Below, piece by piece: positions 44,481 through 56,165 of a stretch of 64,000 nucleotides of DNA. Positions within the stretch are counted from its first letter, which is position 1. Every line of letters begins with the position of its first letter. Below the pieces are notes generated by a model. It did no database searches, was not told the origin of the DNA, and worked only from the letters and a program-made list of their open reading frames with translations. Made by a program: the position numbers and the translations under genes. The stretch is from NCBI GenBank assembly GCA_027924645.1, contig BSBN01001017.1:8706501-8770500 (forward strand), written 5' to 3'. Source of the stretch: Cunninghamia lanceolata (Eukaryota > Streptophyta > Pinopsida > Cupressales > Cupressaceae).

Positions 44481-44638
44481 TAAGTACCCTTACTCACAAA
44501 GACGATAAACGGGTAAAATTTGAAGGATCAAGAGTCGATTTAAGAAACAAAGGTATGACCCAAAATACAACACAGCAATCTAGCTCTTATTCAAGAAATA
44601 TTATCAATAAATAAATAAGGGCGACTCAAAAGGTAACA

Positions 44639-44643
44639 AATAG
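44639..44643. repeat. Target-site duplication of TE-A, right copy (AATAG)
   Basis: It matches 18393-18397. Confidence 0.92.
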
Positions 44644-45640
44644 GAAGTGGATGAAGTCCACACCTTCCAGCAGTTCCAAAGGGGACACAATTATAATATT
44701 CAAAACAATAGTAATCAGTCACCTAGACCTTTAACCAATTTCATCTTGCTGAATAACTTTAGTACTCCTCTGAATGTGATAGCCAACAATAATTTGATAC
44801 CTCCAAGGGTGAATCAACAACATTTTGCCTCATCCTCAAACTTGACCAAAGGTATGAATGAACTTTCTAAATCAGATAAGTTAACTACTTAATTAGCTAA
44901 GGAGATTAAGAATATAAAGATCAGTCTCTCCTTATCTAAGTTACTTGGACCCCAGTCATAAAGAAAGCCTTCCTTAAGTGTTTAGAAGAGCCTTCATTGA
45001 AAGAAAATATCCCTAGCAACATCCAGACAAGAGACCCTCCACATAAGAAGGTTCCATTCAATCATATGGATAAAGGACAGGTCCATGCTACAGATGCACA
45101 ACTAACAATATATAAAGGAAAGACCAAGTCTCCTCCATTTCTCCTAACCTTGAGGATATTTGGTAAGAACCTGCTTAATTGTTTGGTAGATTCTAGAGCA
45201 TCTACCAATGTCATGTCATTATCCATTTGTTGAATCCTAGGTCTCTCACCTGCCAAATCATTGAAGAAGGTCACTTAGGTAGATAAGTTTGAGGTCAATG
45301 TTAGAGGTGAGCTAACTCATATCCATATATAGTTAGCTTCTAACCCTAGGGTCCAACACTTTATTGACATCCATGTAGTTGATAGCCTTGATACATATGG
45401 TATGTTATTGAGTAGGGATTGGTCCAAGACACTCAATGGATACATGGTGATTGATTTTTTACATATGTGGTTACCCTAGAGAGGTATCCTAGGCCAAATC
45501 TGTATAGAGGCTAAACCAAGGATGAAGCATATGATAACTGAATATCATCAAAATAATGAAGTATTATATACAAATGTAGAACAAGGGGTATACCATGTTG
45601 AACTCCTAGATATTATAGTGGAAGAGGTATTGATGTGTAC
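44644..45640 (+). pseudogene. TE-G Gag end and protease
   Basis: This is the continuation of 16880-18397. An Asn-rich linker (44647-44892) is followed by a basic segment and the protease start LLNCLVDSRASTNVM (45165-45225). The catalytic DSG has become DSR, a G-to-A type change, so the protease would be inactive even without the stops. The partner motif survives as GMLLSRDW (about 45400). Confidence 0.8.
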
Positions 45641-46249
45641 TTATACATAGGATAGCAGTAAAGTGGATCACATTATGCTGGGGACTGATATCCTGGTGGA
45701 ATCTAATCATGAAACCTTAGATGAAGATGGAGGATTTGTCTTAAGAGAATTTGAAAGACATTCGTCTAAGGAAATCCAAAGGTACATATTGTAAGGAATT
45801 CTTCTTAGACAAAATTTGCTAGAGGGATGGTGCAGGTTGCATAGGACTTCACATTCTAAAACCATGTGCACACTATGTCTCAACCTGATCAATAGGAAAG
45901 AACATTTGTATTTAGGAAGTAAACTTGATCTGCCAAGTGAAGTCCCTGAGAAGACAGAATTCAAAGATGAGGAAAGAGGTCATCCATTACAAGATCAAGT
46001 CCCAAAGATGCTAGGAAGTGAATAAGAAATGATTAGCTTAGCTCTAGATGATGTCTCGATATTACGAACTAAAGTTTTTGATAACATCAAAATCACATAA
46101 ATTAGCCCTAGTATAGATGTACAATCACATGACATCCAAGCACCTGAATATCTAGGTGCTCCCATTCCCTTAGAGGAAAAGATGCCAAACCAACATGAAC
46201 CGCAAAAATTGAAGTGAATTGCTGAAGGAAGTGCCTCAAGAGTTAAGAG
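45641..46249 (+). other. TE-G linker between protease and RNase H
   Basis: Degraded coding linker, Asp/Glu-rich with several stops. I see no known domain. In TE-A and TE-B the corresponding linker is also acidic. Confidence 0.5.
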
Positions 46250-46690
46250 AAAGAAAGGTCCTGACAAGGATGCTCCTGATGATAAACCATGGATACTAAA
46301 ATTTGATGGATCCATGTCCAATCAAGGTGCTAGAATTTGGATTGACCTCATAAATCCACAAGGAAAGTCATTCTTGGCAACATACAAGCTACAATTCCAC
46401 TGCACCAATAATGTTACATAATATGATGCCTTGATTCAAGGTCTATTATTCACACTAAAAGAGAAGGTTAAAGTCCTTCATGTCTTTGGAGACTCTAAAT
46501 CGGTGATTAATCAAGTAAGGAAGCAATATTCCTATAATTACAAACATTTATTCAGCTATAGACATCAAGTGTGGGACCTAATAGAAGGTTTTGATGCCTT
46601 CAACATCACCCACGTGCCAAGAAAGCTCAATCATTGAGCTGGTGCTCTAGCCATGGAAGCCAGTACATTAGAGCCAATAATGATATCAGG
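46250..46690 (+). pseudogene. TE-G second (archaeal-type) RNase H
   Basis: It lies between protease and RT, as in TE-A and TE-B. Motifs: PWILKFDGSMSNQGA (first Asp), CTNNVT-YDALIQG with a stop before Tyr and Asp in place of the usual Glu, HVFGDSKSVINQVRKQY (Asp), DLIEGFDAFNITHVPRKLNH then a stop and AGALA in place of ADFLA. Two catalytic positions are altered. Confidence 0.75.
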
Positions 46691-47059
46691 GATGAAAATA
46701 TTCTCAGTTGATTTGGTATCAACTCCCTCAGTCTTAGATAATGTTACTAACTTTTAGGTTTTCGAGAACAATCAGCACATCCTAGACTTCATTGCCAACT
46801 GAGATGTCTTCAAAGCTCAAGTGATAGATGAGCAAAATTGAGATGATCAGGCATGGGATGAAGAGTCCATTATCAATCTACAAGATAACAATATCCCTAA
46901 GGGGATGATCGAGCTCAAAAGACTATTTGATTTAGATGACATCATAAAACAAATGGATCTACCTAAAGCAGATGGAGGGGATTATGAACCCATCAATATA
47001 AGTGAAAATTTAGAGGCCAGGAAGGTCCTAATCAGAAAAGTCTACACTCCTTCAGAATG

Positions 47060-48260
47060 AGAAGAGATGACATAGGCTTTGAAGGATTACATCCATGTGA
47101 TTGCATGGACATATGATGAGCTCAAAATGTATGATACCTCAATCATCATACACACTATCCCGCTGAAGCCAGATATAAAAACATTTAGGTAAAAGTAGAG
47201 ACCAATAAATGCTTTGCTAGAGCCTTTGATATTCAAAGAAGTTAAGAAGGTATTGGCTGTATGGATTATCTTCCCCATTAGACACTCTATGTGGGTTGCT
47301 AACCTAGTCCCAGTGAGAAATAAAAATGGCGATATCAGGTTATTTGTAGACTTCTGGAATCTCAATAAGGCATTAGAAAAGGATAATTATCCTCTTCCTT
47401 CTTTAGATGAAGTGCTTCAAATGGTCAATGGAGCCCAAATGATGTCCTTTCTAGATAGTTTCTTAGGATATAACCAAGTTATGGTTAACCAGATTGACCA
47501 TCTGAAGACTGGCTTCACAACCAAGTGGGGAATCTCCACATATAAAAGGATGTCATTTGACCTAATCAATGCTGGCACAACTTTCTAGTGTGCTATGGAC
47601 ATATCCTTCATAGGCCTAATTGGCTAGTGTATTATCATCTACATTGATGACTTAATAGTGTTTTCCAAAGTCAGGGGAGATCATATTGTTGATTTGCGAA
47701 AGGTATTACAAAGATGTGAATAATATAGCATCTCACTCAACCCCAAGAAGTGTGTTTTTGGCACCACCACTGGGAAATTATTAGGACATCTTGTATCAGA
47801 GAACAGGATATCCATTGACCTGGATCAAGTTAACTCCATCATGAAACTTTAGCTACCAGGGAGTAAGACAAAACTAAAATCCTATTTTGGTAAGATCAAC
47901 TTCATCTGAAAATTTATAATAGATTTTTCTAAAATAGTGAAGCCACTTAACACTATGTTAAAGAAAGAAGCCAAGATAGAGTGGACATTAGAAGACAAAG
48001 TAGCATTTGAGGATATCAAGAAAGCAATTGTTGATACCCCAGTGTTGAGTAGCCCTGATTACACAAAAGCATTCTACATATACTCATTTGCTTCAAATCA
48101 CACATGTGCCAATGTGTTAACACAAAGAAATGATTTAAAGGATGAAAAACCTATCGCTTTCATGAGTAGTCCATTCAAGGATGTAGAATTGAAGTACCTT
48201 GATGTTAAACGATAGGCTTTAGCCTTAGTTAGGGTAGTCAAGAAGTTTTGACATTATATC
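47060..48260 (+). pseudogene. TE-G reverse transcriptase and RNase H remnant
   Basis: RT motifs are LVPVRNKNGDIRLFVDFWNL, MMSFLDSFLGYNQV, FTTKWGISTYKRMSFDL and the active site YIDDLIVFSK (about 47640-47670). The frame is broken by TAG at 47586-47588 (F-stop-CAMD where relatives have FQRAMD), 47625, 47850 and others. The gypsy RNase H part (47937-48215) reads FYIYSFASNHTCAN, again lacking the first Asp. It is non-functional. Confidence 0.85.
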
Positions 48261-48459
48261 CTAAGGAGCAAAGTAATTGTTGTTGTGCCAGACTCAGCTA
48301 TTAAAATGCTATTGGTGTAGAATGAGCTAGGAGAAAAATGAGCCAAATGGATAATTGTTCTACAAGATTATGATATGGATATCACCCCGATGAAGTTGGT
48401 TTAAGGACATGCTCTAATGCAAATGATTGCCAAGACAGACCCTAGCCTAGTTAACCAAT

Positions 48460-49737
48460 AGTATGTAATCAATTCAAATGAATGGGAAGATTGGTATTCG
48501 AATATCAAACATATCCTAGTCACAGGTAGATGTCCATCAAACCTGAAAGAATCCTAGAAAAGAGCATTGAGGGTTAAGGCCTAAAATTACATGATCAAAG
48601 GAGGAATCCTTTTCAAAATAAATTATGAGGGTATATATCTCAGATGCCTTGATAAACATGAGGTGACCAAAGTCTTGCAAGGATTGCATGATAAATTTGG
48701 TATAGCTCATGGATCTCATCTAGTTACAATGCACAAGATCCTTAGAGATAAATATTATTGGCCCACTATCTTCAAGGACATAGCTAAACATATTAAGCAC
48801 TACCATACACGTCAAGTGGCTCCTAATAGAGAAAGATATGCAGCTCAACTATTGTGGCTAGTAATGGAGATGCACCTGTTCACGCAATGGGGAATGGACT
48901 TCATCAGATCTATCAATCCTCCATCATCGGCTAGACACAAGTATGTCCTGACAATTACTAAGTATTATACTAGATGGACTGAAGTCATGATAAGCAAGGT
49001 ATGCACATATGAGGTCGTGATCAAATTCTTGGAGGATAATATCATCACTAGGTTTGGTGGCCCATATGCATTGGTATGTGATAATGGACCCAATTTCACC
49101 TCTCTAAAGTTTTCCAATTGGGAATTTGAATATGGTATTACCCTAAAGTTCTCATCCAATTACTATCCCCAGGAAAATGGCCTAGCTGAATCCACTAACA
49201 AGAATTTGTTAGATATTATTAAGAAACTAGTGGAGAAAAACCCTAGGGAGTGGAATACCTTGGTAAAATATACCTTATGGGTTTATAAAACTAGAGTAAA
49301 GTCAAAATTCTCCTTATCAATTGGTCTATGGAGTACATCCTATACTCCCCATAAACTTGAAAATCCCTACCCTATAGTTTGCCCAGGAATATCTAGGTTT
49401 AGATGATAAACTGGAGGTCAAGCTGTTACAACTCTTACATCTAGAGGAGAAGAGAGATAGCGCCATTGATCATTTCTCCAAAAACCAAGCCATTGTCAAA
49501 TGTTGGTTTGATAAAAGGGCCAAAGTTAAATATTTTTGAATATCTAACCTTGTGTTATCCTAGGATAAGGCTCATGAAAAGAAAGAAGATCACAAAAAGT
49601 TTGATAAACTATGGACAAGTACCTGCCAAATAGCTGAAATATTAGGGGATAGTACATATAGGTTGAAGACCTTAACTGGAGGGGATGTCCCATTTCCTAT
49701 TAATGGACAATTCCTAAAGCACTATTTCCAAGCTTGA
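48460..49737 (+). pseudogene. TE-G integrase
   Basis: The 271-residue open piece 48591-49406 contains a damaged HHCC finger (HDKFGIAHGSHLVTMHKIL then HYHTRQ, so at least one Cys is lost), the core with MDFIRSINPP (Asp), LVCDNGPN (Asp) and ENGLAESTNKN (Glu). After a frame change the C-terminal part runs to INGQFLKHYFQA and a stop at 49735-49737, the usual end of these polyproteins. The three core acidic residues persist despite the surrounding decay. Confidence 0.85.
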
Positions 49738-51604
49738 TGCAGTCAAGGAAACCTAAGTTTGTGTATATATGTAAATAATTTCTTGTACAGTTGTTTGCTT
49801 GTTCTATATTTTGTGTGCTTGTTGAGTCCCTATTTTGGTCAAGCATGTCAAGGAGCACCTTTCCACATTAGAAAACAACAAAATTTATAGAATTTAGGAA
49901 AGAATCCCAAACTCTTACATAGGTTGTCACTTCTATAGGTCTAGTTGTATTGATTTAGTCTGTGAAATCACATTCACCAATCATAAAGAGGGTTGTTTAA
50001 GGGATCATCAAATGAACACACCTAAGGTTCTTGGGACTAGTTGGAAGTGCTAGTGTCTGCATTAAGTGAAAAAATTGAAGGTTTTCCTTTTCTACCACTA
50101 TAATTCATAGCCTAACAATAGGTTCCACTACTATGCAAACAATGAGTTGAAATGATATATCTTATACAAAAGGAAAATATTGAAAATCTTTAGGAAAGAA
50201 ATTTACTCTCTCTAGGTCATCCAAAAAACCCTGTTGGGACTATGGATGCTTGACTGGTAGTGGGGCTCTATTTAGGTGAATTATAGCGATAACCTTGCTA
50301 GAGCTATGAATGCTTTACTGACAACAAGGTTGTATCCAGGATCGACTTAAAAGGTTAAATCAAACTATGTAGCTTAATGATAATTATTGTCACTTTCAAC
50401 CTCTTAAAAGGGAAGGAAATGAATCAAATGCACACACTTGCATTCCTCCTCATAATTTGGTTTCATTAGTGAACGTGATTTCATCTAATCAAGATCAGGA
50501 TATCTATATTTAGTGGAAGTTGGAAATTCTATGTTTGACTTTGTCCTTCTTAAATTTATTGAAATTTGGTGGCAAGTTGTTGTGTGGTCTCACAACATGT
50601 CCCATTTCACCTTAGCAAAATAGGGACCCAACTTTGGTTTTTGTCTTGCTTGTGTGCTTTCCCTTCGGGTGGTATGGTAAAATGTCATGTCAAAATCCAA
50701 GTTAAATTTCCAGTCAAGGATATTTCTATATGGAAGTTATCAATGGATAGAGGATCTAATTTTGACCAACTTTGCCTTTTACATCATGTTGAAACTCATT
50801 AAAACGAGCAACTTATATCCATATGAAATTCCTGTCAAATGGATATATTGGTCAAAGTGATATGGATATTGTGGATGTATAATGTTATGTCCAGTCTTAA
50901 AGTCTTTTTGAGTCCTAGTGTTATGTCTAGTTCTAGTGCTAATTCTTGAATGTGGGAAAAATGGTCAGACCCAAAACCATCATTAAATTATGTTGAAATT
51001 GATATTCATCTCGGTCAAATACTTAATATATTCTAGGATCCATATCCATATTTGTTCCCAAGCTATTAAATTTACTGTAGCTCAATCATAAATCTGTCTA
51101 CTAGATAGGATATTTTGATAGGATCTATTAGTCACCAAATATCAATATCCTTATCCATATCCATGTCCATGCCTTGTGTTGGCTGTCAAATTTATTCTAA
51201 TCAATGAACTTCCCTATGCATGGATATTTGGGACAAGATAATTTGTAAAATGTCCATATCCATATCCATGTCCACACATTGTCCTAAGTGTTGTATATAT
51301 CAAGTGCTCAATCTGTTGACTTTTCAACTAGATATTTTACAACAGACATTTTTCAATGGACCTTTTGTGTATCTTGACCTTTGAGATCAAATGAGATCCC
51401 ATCACTTGCTTTCCCTAGTCAATGAGCTTTGACCAAGAGATTTGCTGATGTCACCCTGTCACGTTCAAATCATGATATCCACCTCACCCCTGGTTAAAGT
51501 CAAAGGGATATTTCACATCGGATGTTTAGAACTGGATATTACATTTCAAATATCCATACCCATATCCAACCCTGCTTTAAATACCACATGAAGGATTTGT
51601 TTAG
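49738..51604. other. TE-G 3' region, no gene; possible PPT and start of 3' LTR
   Basis: No ORF I would support. AAAAGGGAAGGAAATG at 50406-50421 is the best polypurine-tract candidate, which would put the 3' LTR start at about 50420. From 51020 to 51570 the phrase TATCCATATCC recurs many times. TE-D interrupts at 51605. Confidence 0.35.
51020..51570. repeat. Dispersed TATCCATATCC/GTCCATATCC repeats
   Basis: Short clusters (51037, 51150, 51252, 51555) of CCATATCCATATCC or CCATATCCATGTCC separated by 60-300 bp. These are a degenerate simple repeat, not a tidy array. Confidence 0.6.
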
Positions 51605-52959
51605 TGTGAAAAAGGAGGGATGATGAATGTGGTTGATTTGGTTTAGATCCCTCCCTTCTCACCAAACATTGAAGTACATATCAACTGAGTTGAATCTCTA
51701 CTAAGCGAGAGCATTCACCTAATAGGTTGGGTTGTCACTTGGAACAATGCAGAAGCTCAAATGTTATCAATCAATATGCCAATTTAATGCTTAAGTACCC
51801 TAAAAACTCTAAATATGTAAAATAGTAACCAAATGGATGAATTACAACAAATCCTTTCAGATTAAGGTAAAGGACAAAGATCCATAATTGACCATTTTTT
51901 GAAGTTTAGAATGCGAAACAGTCGAGGACACCTCCACTAGCGCCCCTGGCCAAGGTATTATTTTTTGCACAGAATCTAGATCTCCTTCTAACACTAATAT
52001 TCACTACATCTTTTGTTTCTACCCCAAAAAAGGTGGACACCTCTACTAGCACCCTAGTCTAGTGCCAGAAGATCTTCAAGGTGTTAGAAGATCTTTGGAT
52101 GCTGATTACCACTGTCTAACTTGTTTCTGTGTTTGCAACTCTGGAGGACACTACCACTAATGCACTTGACTTGAAATGTTCACCTCTATCTTCTTTCTTT
52201 CAGATCCTGAATCCTTATTATCGACAACCTCCTTCTGCAACTGCACTCTATGAAACTCGGTACATATAACCTACAATCACAAAAGGAGTGTGTTTGGGGG
52301 TTGTGGTGTTTAAAGGTTTGCCTCATTCAAGCCCCGGAGAGACATTCAAGTCTTCCAAACACCATTGTTAGATGAGAGTATGTATCCCTGCAAGATAGAG
52401 GCAAAATCTAAATGATAAATAATCAAAAACACAATATATGTCACCTTGAAGTGTAGATCTCACATAAATGAATGCTCTTCAATCACATGAGAAGATGAAG
52501 TCAAATCTGCAATCACAAAAACAATAACAATGCTCTGCTTTGCAACAATGAATATCTTGAAATCATAAATATGTCTAAAGTTCACAATCATCTTCTAGTT
52601 TACAAATGAAACACTAAACATGCTTATAAATGCAACTACAAACATTCTTGCTAAGAATTTCATAACTCAAACATGAGATGTTGGCATAGGACCTAAATAA
52701 CGGTCATAAAACTAACTTTTAAATTTAGGGCTGACCTAAAATAGGGTAGGACTAGGGTGCTAGCGCCCAAGTCCACCCTCCCATTTTTGTTTAGGGATCA
52801 TCAAAATAGTACCCCCTAGGTCCTATTTTCCACAAGACTTTAGGGTTTTCTCATTAGGATTCACAATTAACATGCAAGATGCTCTAAATGTATTCTAAGG
52901 ACCTAGGAGCTAAACCTTAAAAGGGAAAAGCCCCTAAGGGGGCATTTTCTAACATAACA
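51605..52959 (-). repeat. 3' LTR of TE-D
   Basis: About 1355 bp, + strand TGTGAAAAAGG to CATAACA. It aligns with the TE-C LTRs (shared GGAGGGATGATG-like start, GGGGTTGTGGTGTTTA in the middle, GGGGGCATTTT-like end) but is clearly more diverged from them than they are from each other. Confidence 0.82.
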
Positions 52960-52976
52960 TTTAGCCCCCACTTTAA
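52960..52976 (-). promoter_or_regulatory. Polypurine tract of TE-D
   Basis: TTAAAGTGGGGGCTAAA on the - strand, identical to that of TE-C. Confidence 0.8.
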
Positions 52977-53244
52977 TGTATGTATAAATGCAAGGTCAAT
53001 ACAAGCATTAAAGTAAGGTCAACAGACACAACAAAAACGTCAAGCATGGTGAAGACACGCCAAACACATTGAAGATAGTATCATGCACACAAAACACAGA
53101 GAAGACAGTTACACTCATGTAAAACATGGAGAAGACAACATTGAAGACATGCAAAAAATAATGAATACATTGAATGCAGTGATTATTTCTTTTTTTCATT
53201 TTCTCATATATAAATGCAAATGCAAGTATATGGAAAGTAAACAC

Positions 53245-53470
53245 ACAACCCAAATGTAGAGGAGCTCATCACCACCAGTCTTGAAACTACATAAGGGGAA
53301 AGAAACACGCAATACAAATCTTAGAGTGTAGGAGGAGCTCATTGCCACCAATCTTGAAATTACATTTGAGAACAAACATGCCATACAAATCCCAAAGCAT
53401 AGGAGGAGCTCATCGCCATCGGTCTTGAAACTATGCTTGGGAACAAACACGCCATACACACACACATGGA
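53245..53470. repeat. 71-73-bp tandem repeat, three units, in TE-D
   Basis: GGAGGAGCTCAT recurs with GAGCTC at 53262, 53335 and 53406. It is homologous to the 69-bp array in TE-C. Confidence 0.75.
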
Positions 53471-53599
53471 AGACATGGAGAAAACACAACAAACAAGCAA
53501 TGGAAGAAACCTATTGCTAGGTTTTCAGCCATCGCAAGCACATTATAGGTACACACCAATGATTGGGCTTCGCCACAACAATCGCTGAAGACACACATA

Positions 53600-53840
53600 A
53601 GGGTTAGGATAGTCTCAGATCCACCCCGCCTACTTGGAGGACTTTTAGAAAATGACAGGATGTGCAATCTCCTCAAGAAATACACCATCCCTGCCTTTGC
53701 AGAGGGCTTAAAATAAAAAGGATATGCATGATATCCCACCTCCGTAGAGGGCTTAAGTGATTGCAATATAAAATAAAGATGTGCACTTGCTAGGAGATAC
53801 AACATCCCACCTCCGCAGAGGACTTACAAGCACACTTTGT
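53600..53840. repeat. Second tandem repeat block of TE-D
   Basis: About three units with AGAGGGCTTA, AAAGGATATGCA and GAGATACAACATCCC phrases, counterpart of 5985-6215 in TE-C. Confidence 0.7.
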
Positions 53841-54769
53841 TAGTACCAATATCATCAGATAACTTACCTTGTATATGCCCCCACCTCAAGGTGGTTGATA
53901 TCATGTACTGATATCAAGCACATTGAGGTAGAGACAAAACACACAAGGGAACACAAGCTCTCACAAAGCCCATGCCCCCTAGAGGTGACATGTACTTTAT
54001 GATCACCGAATTTTTTATGTTCCCACAAACACACAATTTCCTGCAAGAAAAAGTGTTAGCATCCATATAATCATGATAAACAATAATGCATGTAATCATT
54101 CATATCAAGAGCCAAGAAAGGCAAGATCCAAGATTGACAAAGTGTACAGAGTAGCAGTATTGTTCTATTTTGTAAGTGTAATAAGACAACATCAGGATAT
54201 CACACAGAGTGATTCTACTAGCCAAGCATCAGATAAGATTTATCAACCCCCTCATCATGTATGGACTAGGTCCATTTTTTTATTTCTCACTGAAGGGACA
54301 CTAGGTCCATATCCGTATTATTTGTTTTTCATCATCCACCTGCTAGATAGAACTACTAGAGGAAGGTAAATAGTAAATCAAGAGAGGAGAAACAAGTGTC
54401 CTAGGGTCATCATGTAGGAAGGTGCCCCCAGGTCACCAACCACAATGCTATGCCCCTAGGACACAACACAAAATAATGAAAATAGAGGAGAAGCAATATA
54501 GAGGAATGATGATGAAAATAGAAGAAGGGTCACAACAGAGGTGGTCTCCCGATATCCTTGACCTTACAAGAGTATCAAGGGTCATCTAAGTAGGCCTAAA
54601 CAACACATAACACATCATGGGGGAGCACATCACACGAGAGAAAGGGTTAGAAAAACTTACCTGATTCAATCCAATGTTAAGAGCATACATATCTAGGAAG
54701 AGGCCACACTTGAGAGAAACTATAATAGTGGCTACAACGAGTGTGGCTTAGAGAGGGAGAAATATTTAC
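53841..54769. other. TE-D 3' region, no gene
   Basis: Non-coding, conserved in patches with TE-C 6216-7100. Nothing else seen. Confidence 0.5.
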
Positions 54770-55318
54770 CTAATTCATAGGGATAGTTCTCAGTGGACAA
54801 TTCTTGTTTATCAGCTCAAGATATCTCACATGTTGATTTGGTCTTGTTGTTATTGCATTAACATTGAGTTTAGGGAAATGAGAGGCTTTGGTGGGTTTCA
54901 AAGAGTGGTATCCAATACCAGCTATGTAGTTAATTCCAGCAACTTGTAAAGGTACTCTGATTCCTTGTTGATTTACACTACATCCATTACTTGCATAGTC
55001 ATGATTTTTGTACAATATTTGAAATCCACAACGATAGAGAGAGTCCATTTCTTTAGAAGATGGTGAAGTCTCATAGGTCTCATAATTTGTAGTATAAGTA
55101 AGAGTATTATCTTTATTTTCTATCAAGGAAGCTTTGGTTTTCTTAGGTGTTTCCAAAGTTTCCTTAGATGAGATCGATGTGACTTTTGATGTGTTAGGGT
55201 TATTAAGTTTATATTCCCCTACACTGTAGGGATTAAAATCTAAAGAACCCCAATCATCACCAAAAAGTGCATTCGATGGTGTAGAGTCTTGCACAACATT
55301 ATCTATGGCAAGAGGCAT
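54770..55318 (-). CDS. Terminal 182-residue ORF of TE-D (unknown)
   Basis: The longest open piece of TE-D, on the sense strand directly downstream of the protease segment. It is Ser/Thr/Asn-rich, with YETYETSPSS and a C-terminal RYLELINKNCPLRTIPMN end. It has no RT, RNase H or integrase motif. It may be the tail of the Gag-protease polyprotein: the region between (55319-55453) continues coding-like sequence with stops. TE-C has a shorter possible counterpart at 7202-7552. Confidence 0.5.
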   Translation of the reverse strand: MPLAIDNVVQDSTPSNALFGDDWGSLDFNPYSVGEYKLNNPNTSKVTSISSKETLETPKKTKASLIENKDNTLTYTTNYETYETSPSSKEMDSLYRCGFQILYKNHDYASNGCSVNQQGIRVPLQVAGINYIAGIGYHSLKPTKASHFPKLNVNAITTRPNQHVRYLELINKNCPLRTIPMN

Positions 55319-55453
55319 TGTTGAATTGACTTGTCAGTTGTTTAAACTTGAATGATTGCTAACTTGTTTTTGTTGTTCAATATGTAAACAATTATCTAGT
55401 TTAGGATTAGCGTGTATGGTGCAAAGTTTGTTTTGATAAATAAACTTTATTGT

Positions 55454-56165
55454 TCAATGTAGGGTAGACAGAACTGCCCTCATGGCATGAATCCATGGTC
55501 TATAGAGAATCATATTATATGAAAGAGAACCAGGCATAACATGAAAAAGAGTATCTAATGTCATAGGTCCAACCATTATAGGTAAAGTTATGGTACCCAC
55601 GGATTGTTTTCCCACATTGTCAAATCTACGAATGCTAATGCTATCTAGTTTGATTAAAGAGGTGTTGATCTTGCTTTTGTGTAGAAAGTCAATGCCACAA
55701 ACATTAAGAGCTAATCCATTGTCAAACATAACTCTCTTTATCAAAATTTTATCTATTAGGAAAAATATTATAAGTGCATCATATTCATCTTATTGGTATT
55801 TCATGTGGTTGAAACATATATCCATTTTTGTTGCATGCATACAATTTAATAAAGTTGCTACATCATTCATCTTAATAGTTGATGGTACAATCACTTTTTG
55901 TAAAGATTCTTGGAGAATTCCATGGTATGTAGGTGATGTTTGTATTAAATCTCAAAGAGAGATCTTAGCCAGAGTAGCATGAAGTTGTTCGACAAGATCA
56001 TATTCCTGACCACTTTTATGAGTAAGATGAGGTGGTGGGGGGAGCATAGGTTGAGAACATGGAAGAGAGACATGCACATGAGGTGCTTTCTTGCTTTTCT
56101 TGTTATTATGGGTGTTGTATGTGTGAGAAATCACATTGTGGTGTGGTTGTTGTTGAAAGGAAGCT
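55454..56165 (-). pseudogene. TE-D aspartic protease region
   Basis: Reading leftwards: YDLVEQLHATLAKISL and LQESLQKVIVPSTI (the helical region preceding many plant gypsy proteases), then 55744-55454 with MFDNGLALNVCGIDFL (catalytic Asp in a DNG context), SIRRFDNVGKQSVGTITLPI, LFHVMPGSLSYNMILYRPWIHAMRAVLSTLH. The last stretch is the typical plant gypsy protease end, with YRPWIH for GRPWIH. A stop lies between helix and protease. The protease would mature Gag. Copia-1 is inserted just upstream, at the FQQQPHHN segment. Confidence 0.75.

Larger units (their letters stand above)
18398..44638 (-). mobile_element. TE-A: Tat-like Ty3/gypsy retrotransposon with an ORF in each LTR
   Basis: It is framed by direct LTRs (18398-21590, 3193 bp; 41490-44638, 3149 bp) and a perfect AATAG target duplication. 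It is transcribed leftwards: 5' LTR at right, primer-binding site 41485-41468, gag from 41336, then (after the TE-B insertion) the end of gag, protease, RNase H, reverse transcriptase and integrase down to 21779. Without TE-B the element is about 12.6 kb. All genes carry a few stops or frameshifts. LTR divergence is moderate, so TE-A is older than TE-B but better preserved than TE-G. Confidence 0.93.
41490..44638 (-). repeat. 5' LTR of TE-A (with internal ORF)
   Basis: Direct partner of 18398-21590 with moderate divergence. It has the same contents: TTGAAC/GTTCAA cluster (44480-44085), accessory ORF (about 43735-42240), TATA box (42070-42056). It ends at 44638 next to AATAG. Confidence 0.93.
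1..51604 (+). mobile_element. TE-G: degraded Tat-like Ty3/gypsy retrotransposon, host of the nest
   Basis: This is the oldest layer of the window. Reading on the + strand there is a 5' LTR (left end outside the window, right end about 16696), a candidate primer-binding site at 16700, gag fragments (16880-18397), then after the TE-A insertion the gag end, protease, RNase H, reverse transcriptase and integrase remnants (44644-49737). Its ORFs carry many stop codons, so it cannot encode working proteins. TE-C, TE-A and TE-D are inserted in it; removing TE-A (duplicated target AATAG) rejoins the gag region. The 3' LTR probably starts near 50421 and is cut by TE-D at 51604, but I could not match it to the 5' LTR because the left end of that LTR is missing. 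Confidence 0.8.

Noticed and set aside
50566..50802. 78-residue ORF in the TE-G 3' region
   Set aside because: No homology or motif, isolated in AT-rich non-coding DNA.
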